Positions 21,663 to 33,400 of a stretch of DNA of 64,000 nt are shown here, piece by piece. The notes beneath the pieces were generated by a model that saw only the letters and a list, made by a program, of their open reading frames with translations, had not been told where the DNA came from and did not search any database. Both the position numbers and the translations under genes were made by a program. Origin of the DNA: Balanoglossus misakiensis. Lineage: Eukaryota; Hemichordata. Numbering within the stretch: the first letter of the stretch is position 1; each line of letters begins with the position of its first letter. Where the stretch lies: NCBI GenBank assembly GCA_040954595.2, contig CM082593.2, forward strand, positions 3,410,001-3,474,000. The letters are read 5' to 3'.

Positions 21663-24600
21663 TGTTTAGGAAACTGCAATCTGGAAAATAAAAGGAATAT
21701 ATTCTCAGATGATGGAAGTGCAAAAGTATACACAACGAACCAGGAATACGTGCTTTAGATTGCCCCCCTTCCCGGATAATTTAAGACTATCCCTTCTCCT
21801 TGTCTATTTGATTGAAAGATGTTATTGCTATATGTTTCCTTTCTACATGAAATCAACACTGAATCATTGGAATCAACATCCATATTTTATTGAACTGTTT
21901 TTCTTATCTGATGAAGAAACAATTTATGGTGAAAGGTTGAAAGGTGTGTTTGTGGGCAAACGGTTCCGTCCAAAGTTTATGCACCCAACCTAATACTTAA
22001 AGTGTGTTGTGTTGTTGACAGGTGGTGTGTGTCAGCCATCGCAGTGGCAAAATCTAGTTACAGGGTTACAGAAGATAATTTAAAGATTTTTCTCTCTGTC
22101 TCAGCTCCCAATCTCAAATACACCATCTACCCAACACTAAAGAGGGCTGCCACGAACGTCAGTTAGTTACACCTGAATTTGCTCACTTAGAAGTCCATAT
22201 TTTACTATAACTGTCTCAACCACAAGTACGTCGGCAAACACTGGGTCGGGCAGTTACCAAGCTCTTGGCAAACAATTTGGACTGGTGTGCGCAATCTGAG
22301 AGTCAACACTCACAGATCAGCCACAAAGCCACGTCCAAAGTCTCAGGTGTGCCATCAGTTGTGACTTCAATTTGCGTGGGTGGGTCAATATTTGAATGTC
22401 ACTGCGCAAAGTTGAAGTTCATTTTGGATTGCAATATTGGTGGCAGTACTTGCATAACCAAGCCTACTAATTGTTAGCTCTAGGTTTTCATTAATTTCTA
22501 AGGAGTGCACGCAATCATTTTATTTGGCCTCCCCAACTTTATGGAGCTGTTTATGTCTGGCATAAAATGGTCATTAGCATGTCACTCAAAGTTTGAGAGC
22601 AGTTGGTGGAATATTGCCTTCACACGAAGGCTACATCAACTTGAATTGTTCATGCTTTTAACATCTTCAAATTTGTTTCCCATATTGTTGTACATTTCAT
22701 TTGCATTGCATGACTTGCACCATGGGTCAACAGTCAAGTTTCAAAATCAAAACACATACAGGTAATTTTCAGTAAACATCTTTCGGTAGACAATAAACAA
22801 AACTTGTTCACACAACTCAGTGCGTTACTGTCTGCTGGCTTCCATTGTTGCAGTCACAGGTGACCTGTCGTGGGATGACCCCGTCGCCATGGCAGCAGGA
22901 AGCTATGCTGTCCGCCTGACAGACTTTGAAAAAACATTAAACAGACCTCATTGTTGTTGTACTTGGAAATGACATGTGTACATGTAGTCCGAAATGGACA
23001 CAGAATTAGAAGAAAAACCAAATCAACATTGACAGCATTGGCGACGCAAGGTTACCATTGGCATGCGCATGGTGACCATCAAAATGTTGGGGGAGGGGGG
23101 TTATTTACGGAAAAGTGCCAAGATTTTTCACTACGCACCATGCAAGCACGATTGCTAATGATTTCTTGGCAAACAGTTATGCTTATTAACACCTCTGTGA
23201 GACTTCTGTTGGTAATTTAATTTAAAATGGACGACTTTGCAGTAGCTATTGTGAGGAGAAAGTTACAAGACCGGTTCCCGCCATGACTTCGTCCGTGCTC
23301 CCACCGATCGAATAATCTGTTCCTGAATGGATTCTTAAAACCTCCATAACTGATGAAAAGAACTGCACTGCGCGGGTTGTAAGGAACGCATCTTTGCTCA
23401 TTGGCATACGATTACAAGTATTCAGAGCCGCATAGAAATGGACACAGTGTAAATGTATTTACGTAAGCACCTTACCCATGTCATCGCCAGCCGACCGAGG
23501 AATAAGACTATTGTGGCTCTAAATGCATTTGTTAAGCCGTTTTAACATATAAATCGTACTTCGTGACCATTTCTGTTTTCATTACTCTCTCTCTCTCTAC
23601 CCCTGACTGAGGGAAGAGGGTTGGGGTGCGGGTACATCAAGTCACCAGGGCCAGTTCAAGCCTTACTATTCCATCAATCACAAAATGCTACGGATGAATT
23701 GTTCGTCGATCCCTATCTATCGTCTCCGAAGTTGAAGTATGTCCCCCTCTCTCAAAGTATATAAATAAGGCAAACCAAGTGGGTTGTACCAGTTGCACTT
23801 ATCGTGCCAGACACAAGCAAACACTGGCATTTTCGCTGAAAAGAATATCACGCTGTATACCGAATGGTGTTGCTAGGTCTTGCGACTACATCGCATTTTT
23901 GCGGTCAAAATAAAAACATCTTTGTGCTGTCGCTCTATTTGTGCCAACCGCCCAGTGGCAACAGTAGTGTGTACAAAATGACCGATAAGTCATTTGAATG
24001 GAAATAGGCACAAAGAAAGACACGTTTAACGAGGCATTCGAGGCCCAACATTTCTTTCAAATCTCCAGTCGAAAAGAAAACGATGTATTATGCAGACATG
24101 GGGCGGGTAAATTAATGAAAAACATCCCTGTACGGAAGGAGAAAAAGTGACAACGCAAACGAACAGGTGCAGCTATTTTTTTTTTCGGTTGACGGACTGA
24201 TTCAATGTCGATGTCTTGGAGACTGACAACACCACAAAACAGCCGCCGGGGGCCAGGACGGAGTTTCTATTGTCTGGTCAAGGATGGTCACACAAAAGAG
24301 ACTACTGTTGCCGAAACATCAAGTGTAAAGGCGTTCATCAAGTGCTCCCGGGAGAAGCTAGCAACTTTAATTCACAGCGCCTGAATTTGGTGGCCGTTTT
24401 GACAATGTGGTTCACAAGTTGAAGACGTTACCAAGGAACGGGAACTGAACATGGGCCAGTGGTCCCCCTATGCAGTGCGTGTATCATCGCTGTGAAGTGA
24501 ACCAAGCGTGATGGTCAATACGTATCTCCACGTACATATCGACCCGTACGTTTTCAGAACTCGTTTCTAGAATACACACGCGTGACAAGCCAATAAAACA

Positions 24601-25450
24601 ATAAGACCATGACATGGACATTAGACATGGTTCTTGAATGATAATTACACGTCGCTGTTGATTAGAGCGTTTGTGTCATATCCGATGTGGGCAAGAAAAT
24701 TTCCGGTTCGAGTCACGTGTTTGAAACAACAGGTCTCCGCAACACGTCATCGCATCAACAGGTTGCTGTGCACTTTGTTAGACTAAACATTTCACTTCAG
24801 CAGCCTTTCCGTCATCTTTCAGCGGTTGAAATTGTTATATCTGTTCGTTCAATGTGGTCTAGAGTTTTTTTGTTTACCTCTGGACATTCCTGGTCAAATT
24901 GCCGATGGTAATGCCATTTTTGGCTTAGCTCGAGTGCTGGGATTCCGGAGGAGTTTGAAATACCGCGGCATTTGAAGGATGCGTGTATGTCTTAATGACT
25001 ACCCAGTTTTGTCAATCCGAACTACAATGTGCAATACAATTTGTGCAGTTCATACAAACGCATACTTTCACTGCAAACGCAGGCACATTTCTGTACAACC
25101 ATCACATTATTTTTTCCAATTTCCTGTCTCTGCTTGTCGACGAACTGTGAAACTCCTGACAAACGATCTGCGCAGATATTATTGGCGCGTGTCAGTCAAC
25201 AAGTCAGTGTTTGTGCAATCTATCATAGCGTGACAGCGTTAATTAAGTAATGGAGAAATTCGTTAGTGTTATGGAAACACAGGCTTCATACACGCGTTAC
25301 CCTTAAGCCACATTTGAATAAAGTAATACGCTTGGTGAATTGTACGTCCAGGGTAATTCTCTTATCAACCATAATATAAAATCATGTTAATTATATATAT
25401 GCGTCCTAGCAACGAACATTGTTCATTATCTGTCCATTGAATTAATCTAA
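21663..25450. other. Upstream flank of the C4orf17-like gene; no gene seen
   Basis: An AG dinucleotide preceded by TTGC lies 14 bases before the ATG, so a non-coding 5' exon upstream is possible. CpG content rises through this interval and is high from about 23 kb on. It holds a (CT)n tract near 23584-23597 and an X-box-like GTCGCCATGGCAGC near 22883-22896. No coding exon is supported. Confidence 0.6.
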
Positions 25451-25453
25451 CTC

Positions 25454-25516
25454 TAATTATGCAAATCAAGGGCAGCTATGAATTATGAATATTCTTTGTT
25501 ATTGTCAAATCACGTG
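25454..25516. promoter_or_regulatory. Clustered homeodomain/POU, SOX and E-box motifs
   Basis: TAATTATGCAAAT (25454-25466) joins a TAATTA homeodomain core to an octamer-like POU site; CTTTGTTATTGT (25494-25505) fits SOX; CACGTG (25511-25516) is an E-box. The density in 63 bases suggests an enhancer core, without proof. Confidence 0.25.
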
Positions 25517-28484
25517 ACTCCTGTTATTCCCCACTGTAAATATTACATGCGATGCCACGAGTAAAGTTTTTATGGAAAATCGACAATGCTAGGACAACCA
25601 TAAACAATGCATGATCGTGATATTTTATTTAAAGTTGGCTTGTTGACCACTCTGTTTTGGCCAACGGGTGTCATGATCGCGAACCGCGACGACTGAACGG
25701 TTAGTAACAAACATGAATATGGGTAGTAGCTTTCAGTTATATAACTACATGTAGAACAATTCAGTTCAACCACTGACCGCCCCTTTCTTGTGGTGAAGAA
25801 CAAATACGAGACCAAGCAACGGTAAACAAAGCAAAATACTCCAGTGTAGGAGTGGAAAACGACCAATAACTGTTGACTAATACCTGCGCTTTGGTGTCTC
25901 AAAACATTTGGTCGGCCGTTTACCTGTGACCCGGTGCGCTGGTCTCCGAGTCTCACCTGGGCTTGACCAGGACTGGTTGCAATATTTCTAGTACGAGAAC
26001 TAAAACAACTACAGGAGCAAAGGTCGGCGATATGTCCGACAGGTTGAGTATTGTAAAGGCCGTGTATCTACTCAGCGGCAGTAATTTGTATGCTCTATAT
26101 TCCCTCAGCTTTTTGCGACGAGTTTTCGCGTTTGGTTTACAGCACAATGATTCCCGTGAATTTTAAATCTAAAGCGACAATCACCAATTTCGATACTGGC
26201 CGATTCAAGACGTTCCTTGACCAGTTGCCATGGATACAGGCACTTACGTTATGCGCGCGAAAAGTCCGCGTGAGTTCAGCGGTGACCCCCTGTCCTCGGA
26301 CGAGAATCGTCACGGTGTGTTTGTCGCGGGGACCGAGTATACAAACACTACACCGGCGACCTTTTGCTGATAAGCGCCGAAATCAATTTCACAAGTGATG
26401 ACATTTTATGGACTAAAACAGTCCGACATATCCATGGAAAAGAAATCAACAACGGAGGTGCTTAGGAAATTGATTTTGCTGTAAATTTCAAGAGCCAAGA
26501 TTATGTTCCGTATTGTGTGCTATTGTTACGCGCTGTTTAGGAGTTCGATGCACAGATCGACGCTTATTCCAACGACGTGCCAGTTCAAAGGTTAGATGTT
26601 GTGAATGCTGCCGAGTAAACTGGTTCAACTGATTTTTTCTCGATTTCTTTGTGGCAGCCACCGTCACTCGCGCCGCGATCTGTTTAGGGTCAGTGGGGGC
26701 GTGAGTTGGTTTACTGTGCGATTGTATTTTGAACTTGACCGAGACGAAATTGACACTTGGGCGCAAATACATACCCCCACGGGAACTAAAGGAAGGTGAC
26801 TTCAGATACATTTCAGCTACTGAGCAGCAAAGGAATCGTGTAAATTTGTTTTCAAATCTACTAAAAGAGTATGATCCCTCGTTCCACAAAAATGGGGTGT
26901 TTTTACCCGACTGAGAAGGCATTTTATGATGCGGTGGAGATCTCCACACAAACAACACGCTCCTGCGATGGACGACGAATTGAAACCAAGAAAACCACAA
27001 ATAAAGCAAAGAAACTATCTGTATTTTTAGCTAGATGTTATGTATAGGGGATGTGATACAGAAAAGCGGAAAAAAACAATCATCACATTTGCAAAGATAC
27101 TGTAGTTTAATTCTGAAAAATTCTGTATGTATGTAAGTAAGAAGGATGGTTCTATTGCATCCATAAAGTCTGCAGTACTTACCAGCAACGGAGGCCTGCT
27201 GAAGAACTCTGGAAAAAAACGACTTTGAACTTTCCAAATCGACCCGGTGCGTTACTTGACACACCTGTTACTATCACTACCGGGGCGGTGAGATTAATAA
27301 CCTGTGAAGGAAAGCGAACGTGGAAACGGAAACCGTGTTAGCACAGCGACAGGTGCATGCAATCATGGGACCGAGTGTACACACAACACCTATAGGTTTA
27401 CCTCCAAGTTTGCGGCTATACAGATCTAGATCGCGTCGATCGCAGCGTATTATACTAAAAAATCACCGCTGGGTTGTACAGTTCGGCACAGAACAATAAA
27501 ACAGATACCACTGTTGTGCGTGTCTCACAACGATAGTTTACAACAATATCGACACCACGTACAGTGAACCATGTGTTCGAGCGCAACGGCACACTAAGTC
27601 CGATCAACCTCGATAAAAACTACATCGCTCCTACAAATTCCACCGAAAACGGGCACATATGCCCTGGGAAAGGATTGCTTCGACTCGTTGGACGCAAAAT
27701 GCACGATATGTTTGGCCAAACTTCATTAAAAACTCGGTTGAGGGTAGGACATACCTGCCTGTCTAGTTGCACTGTTTCGCCACGTAAAGAGACCTGCAGA
27801 CTATACCATCGACTATTGTCAGACAAATGATTGGACAGCGCGTTGCTATGGGACGCCTCGCCAGCCAGTAAATGATTCATGTATACATTTCATTATGTCC
27901 TATTGTTATTCAAATTACCCAACTCCCACAGTGCTTCGTGCGGAGAGAAAGTTTCTTGGGGAGCGGGTGGTGATTTAAAAAATAAATCCACGGCGTTAAG
28001 TCTACCTTAATATTTTTAATTTACATTATTTAGACGTGTGAAAAACAATGTCTCAACAGTCTCCCTAAATCTCTAGCATAGGTGTGGTATAATAAAAACA
28101 AACAAATATGTATTGCTATGGTGGAAGCGATCGATATCAGGCGATCGATACCGTCGGTAGTACGACACAGCTTAGCCGTGTAAGAAATACCAACGTTGTT
28201 AACAAGTTAATGGCGCTTTCAATGGAAAAATAATTGCTCCTGTGTCTGGTGGCGCGCTCTTGACCGGTGATTGACGCGAACGACAGCCCAAAATGAGATA
28301 CCGTGTCCGCTTTTCTGTCGGTTTTATGATCGAAGGGAATAAATATCCACAGGAACCGCGTAATTTCTCGGTGATTGGTGTGCAAAAGACCAATGTAAAC
28401 ATTGAATGCTCAGTAACAATGTATGTCTGTATAGGTGTTTTGAACTCGACACAAATCTCGGCCAGTCAACTGCGCGACTATGAT

Positions 28485-28498
28485 GTACCAGAGGGCGC
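28485..28498 (+). promoter_or_regulatory. CTCF-like motif
   Basis: GTACCAGAGGGCGC keeps the CCAGAGGGCGC core on the plus strand, opposite to the motifs at 9174 and 10234. Motif match only. Confidence 0.35.
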
Positions 28499-28751
28499 AC
28501 TTTGCGATTGCACGATAGAGGGGACTAGTATTGACAGTGTGTTTGGCGTATTGGCACGAACAGCAACCACATGACCTACAACAACTTACTATATTTCCAC
28601 TACCAACTAACTAACAACCTTAGGCCTGCTAACTCTATTGTATTCCCAGGGCAAGCTCTTGTCTACAATACAATAGGCAATACAATCAATATACACCTAC
28701 TCGCATAACTTTTCCATTGACCACGTGGTGGCGCACTTGTCATCGCGTGGC

Positions 28752-28829
28752 CACCCGAGTGAAAATCTGTGGTCGCCTAGATCTTGACTTTACATGGTAA
28801 CTTTGACTGAATTTGCAACCTTTACAATG
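28752..28829 (+). repeat. Dispersed short repeat, copy 1 (most diverged)
   Basis: Shares GAAAATCTGTGG, CTAGATCT and CATGGTAAC in order with copies at 33928 and 58961, all in the same orientation. No terminal inverted repeats or target duplications could be recognised, so its class is unknown. Confidence 0.6.
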
Positions 28830-30248
28830 CATACAACATACATGTAAGTTGGTATTCTACCCGCATTTGAGCCGTACGCATGCGCCAACCGGTCTTCCCA
28901 AAAGAAGACTCCATTAACATTTTATGTTCTATCATCTGTAAGAGAAAAGTTTGCCAACAGCAAATCCACTCATATTCACTAGTCCCTTTCTGCCATTATT
29001 ATTTCCCCGCCCACCTATACCTCCCACCACTTCTACAAAGTCAGAGGAACCCTAATTCGATGACTTGTATGATGAGAAAAGACAGATTGTTAATTTGCAA
29101 AGGGTTTTTGCTAAATCGAGAGTGTCCGCTTCGGGTCGTTCTTCAAACGTCAAGGACTTGAATACCCAGGCGCGTGCGTCATTGGAGAAAAATGCACCGC
29201 GAACTCAATCACTGGAGATGAACACTCTTCCGCTGCCGTCATCCCAGCGGCGCGCTGAATTTGCAAAGTTGGTCACGACTTCGCGAGATTCTTGCTTAGG
29301 GGTTGGAGTATCTTGTACCTAATGCATACACTGACAACTGTGTCTCTAGGGCTCGGTGTCGAATTCTCGAACAGGTGCTCCAAGTTGGATTTCGCACAAG
29401 CACAGATCATCCCGTGGCGTAAAGGAAGGAGTTTCTCCTTTCGAGTTTTCACCGGATATTGTCTCAGGACAGCCGGCATTTTGTTATAGTCGTTTGAGTG
29501 TCGTCTGGAGCAGAGCTGTTGTAGCCAGTTGTTGCACATACGTGACAATTGAATATCTTAAGATTATTTTGTAAATTTCCTACTTTTGTTCTTCAAGTAA
29601 AGTAACTCATAGATATATTCAAGTATACAAGGGTTCTGGGCTATCATATCATCCGGACTCATTTAATGAACGGTGTCGTTGCAATTTGGTGACGTCATGT
29701 GGAAAGGCTACACGTAAAAATAAATAAGCTTTGCGCCGCGGTCCCAGTTAAATTTAATGTTCCGTAATTTAGACTTCTGAGTAAGAAGTCAATAAAAATG
29801 TGAAGTGGAAAAGATCAAATAAGTAGTAATGAAACAAATGAGTAGTAATTCCAATGTTGTAGAATGGATAAGTAGGTTTGGAATTGGATTTCGTTGTTAA
29901 GATGTCGGCTAAGGCGAATGTTGGAACTTTCTTGATTCACTTGAATAATTAATGAGACAGTGTAGTCCTTTCTTGTATGGATGCCAGATGAACCGTTTAT
30001 GAATATTTCAATGCATTACACCGCCGGACTGCTAAGTATGTGGCCCCTGGTCTATAAATGAATACATATGTAATGAAGTTCAAGTCTCATGAATTTAGAA
30101 TGTGCTTTCAAAAAAATAAGGGCAAGGCATCGTTCTAATCATTTCTCGGGGAATTCTGCAGCATATTTTCTAAATATTGCTATTGTCAATATAGCGTGTT
30201 TGTATAGGGAAATCCAGCACTCCGGAAGTTTAACATGTTTAAACGCAG

Positions 30249-30440
30249 CCCACTGAATGACGGAAATAGTGATGGAACTCAGTCTACTATGACGTCACAT
30301 ATCCAAAGCTTCGATATGCTAATACTCAGTCTACTATAGATGGTACGCTATATTTGCATTTGAGCTCCACCCACTGATTGACGTCACATATTAAAAGCTT
30401 CCATATGCTAATACCTACGGTTACTCGATGGAAATAGTGG
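30249..30440. repeat. Local duplication carrying paired CRE palindromes
   Basis: A 36-base block (30290-30325) recurs at 30379-30414 with about 90% identity. Each block starts with the full CRE palindrome TGACGTCA and contains AAAGCTTC followed by ATATGCTAATAC. CCCACTGA precedes both copies, and ACTCAGTCTACTAT is itself repeated at 30277-30290 and 30324-30337. Confidence 0.85.
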
Positions 30441-33400
30441 ATGACACTGCACGTTGCAATTTATGTTGTTGAAAAATATCTAATTTGCTCCATTCCTTAC
30501 TATCAATCACGTGATATACGTTTGCGTAGAATTTGACCTTCTCCAACTCAATGAGGAGAAGATAAAAAATGCGCATCTTGAAGATGTAAACCGGAAAACA
30601 ATTTGCTCAAGAGTGATCCCTTTTCAATCAACAATGTCGTCGTGTAATTATATGGAAATCACGATTAGATGTGCAAATTGACTAAACCTCGCCAATAAGC
30701 ATGTGAAATCTTCTCAAAACTGCGACTCCACGGGAAGAACTTATATTCATTTTTATCATTTTCACAAGATTGCGGAAACCTGCTGATTTCACACATGACA
30801 GACTTCTGCTGAATCTTAAGTATAAGGGAGTGTTTACTCTGAGGTTGAGTGGCCAAATTTCTGACGATGCACAACGGACAGCCAACTCAACCAATCTGAC
30901 AAAATGTGTTCGGAAGTATTATTCATTGTGTCACGTACTGCGTTTCCTGCACGTAATTTTAACGTCCTATCACTTCATTAAATGTGAGCTTAAACACGCA
31001 ACCCATTAAAATCTACCTAAATCCCGACCTCTGCGATTGAGACTAACTTCCATCGATGCAGCTGGCTTTTACCTGTAGCAGAATAATTTACCCCTATTAC
31101 CCATTTGACAGTTGTGATTTGCAAGAAGTCGGTACAGGCAGTTTAGTTCACGAGTGACTTTGGAGGGAATGTCTTGTCAGGATCTTCTCTTAAATTTAAA
31201 TAAAGTATTGAAATGCAAAACACATATTTAAATGCAAATTAAGAGTTGATGGAGTGGTTATTCTTTTCTCCATCCCTATATGACCTTACATCCTTGTACT
31301 TCCGTTTGTAAGGGGTTGTCAAAATTCAACATTTTGCGACATAAAACGTGCAAAATGTTAATTGAAAAACGGTCAATTGTCAGTGTAATTCAGAACACAA
31401 TTTATTAATCCCAGGTGCAACTGTGTGTGTCTTTTAAGAAATTTAGACAACCGGATGAATTCATACCAACGGAAGTAAGGTCATGTAGGGGTCATGAAAG
31501 TGGGATATTGATGCTGTATGCCACAACATATTTTGATATGTCGTGTTTTAGGTGAGTCTCTGGAATTTGATATTTTCTAGTGCATCAAAGTTGTTCTAAC
31601 GCTTATACAGTTACTAGGAATGGACACAATTAACAACTGCATGACGTTGTTATGTCACTATTCTCTGAGATTCCGATGCCGTTTATGTCACAGCGCGCAA
31701 GATAAATTTTGAGCAACCTTTTGACAAATACATGTTGGCATGACTGGTTTGTGTTTGAATGGTTGATGATGAGACGAATTAACTGACCGGAAATTAAGCC
31801 GTGAGACAAGACTTGTCTTAGGGACAATCTCGAAGGTTCTCGCTATACATGTATTGCATACACGGTATAGATGGTGGGAGACTTTCTATGCATATATTCA
31901 ATAGGGTCTGCCATCAATACCTTCACCTATCAATTGATAATTGTAGTCACTCTTTGAAAATTTGAGTAAATCATGATTGCATTGCCACGTCTTGCGATGC
32001 CCTTCACCTGAAAGCACTCAACGCAAACGGCCGAGAAACACTCTTTTTCGCCAGACACGTGTGCACATCGGGAGAATGGCGTTCCCATGGCGACTCCCCG
32101 CATCGGCGTTAATGAGAGATGTCGTTTGAATGGGAGGCCTGCTGAACAAGCGTGTAACATGAGGTGCGCTCACAAAAACCTGACATGACGCAATTGTGAG
32201 GATGAAAGTAAACGGTAAAGAAATCACGCTGCGAACAATGTAATTTCCCGCCACTCTTCGAACCGGCATCTTTTTTTCTTTTTGATCGTCTTTCTTCATT
32301 TCACCTGCTTGGCTCCTTCTAGACTTTCCGCGACGCAGTCTTTTAATCCCGCTCAAATTTATTTCCCATCCACCTTCCCAAACCAGTATGAATAATTAAC
32401 GACTCTGTTCATTAGCTTATCGCCAACAATGTCGTTTCTTTCAATAGGGGACAACTCGCAGAACATGCTCTGGGGTTGTCACGTACATTAGACGCACCAC
32501 CGGAAGCTAAGCTCTCCCCGAATTTCCTGTTTCATTAGCAGCCCACTCATGAACCGTGTCCTTCTGCTTAACTTTGCCACAGGTATACAGGCCTACATCT
32601 TTCCATGCCAAATCATCTGTGAGTACAAGAGTCCATTGCTTGAAGGTAAAAACTGTGTATACTACCATTCTATTCATCATTCAACTTTTGCATTTAGATT
32701 ATGTCGGATAAAGCATTTTCCATCGCAGATATTGAATAAAATATCATGAACATTTTAAAAATAAAGATATTTCCCTACTGTTGATCTGTAGAAGTCAAAA
32801 CCTAAGTGAGAGTAAAAGCTTTGCGATACTCCTAAAGATGATGTTGCTCGTCTTATTTTTACGGTATTTAACTTTTTTATGACAGCTATTGAGCTATGTT
32901 TGTTATTTTTTTTCTTTTCAATTTATGTACGCATGCAGGTGTATTAAACCTCGTGGAAAATTTACCATTGAACAGTCACCTCTGATATTCAAGGCAAACC
33001 TAAGAATAGTCCTGCAATCTGGCGTAACTTCCTTGACGTCTGTCCGAGAAAATCCTTCCATATCCTGGGGACTATGGATTGACATTTCCGATGAGCAAGG
33101 TGAGTTCGTGATATTTCAGAAAGTTGTGTGCCATTCCCTGGACAGGTTTGCTTTGAAATTCAAGCAGAGCGCTTTTGGTGGTGTGGGCCACCGTGTTTAG
33201 AGTGACGTACATGTTACGCTCAAAATTGCATTATTTACGAGCGTAGATTCGGTGATGTAAAACAAGACACCGGCTGTGCAGCGTTTAATTCCTGGCGGGT
33301 CATTCTATGCATCTTATAGAACACGGCGTAACCGGCCTCACCCCCGCACCATCGCATCTGCTGGGAACACCTGTGGATGTCATCCGCTATACGCGAAGGG

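Larger units (their letters stand above)
25517..30240. other. CpG-rich non-coding stretch; no gene assigned
   Basis: No recognised protein or RNA gene. CpG is frequent. A coding-like open segment at 26729-26914 (+) encodes a hydrophilic stretch containing YIPPRELKEGDFRYI but has no clear splice sites or relatives that I recognise. One copy of a dispersed repeat (28752-28829) and a CTCF-like motif (28485) lie here. Confidence 0.5.

Noticed and set aside
24700-24716. GGTTCGAGTC resembling a tRNA B box
   Set aside because: No A box, acceptor stem or cloverleaf can be drawn around it.
26488-27009. Minus-strand open frame of 173 codons
   Set aside because: Composition is Ser/Arg/Phe-rich without any motif, no splice or promoter context; probably chance.
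28734-28747. CCACGTGGTGGCGC as another CTCF site
   Set aside because: Two mismatches at constrained core positions; better read as an E-box next to GGCGC.
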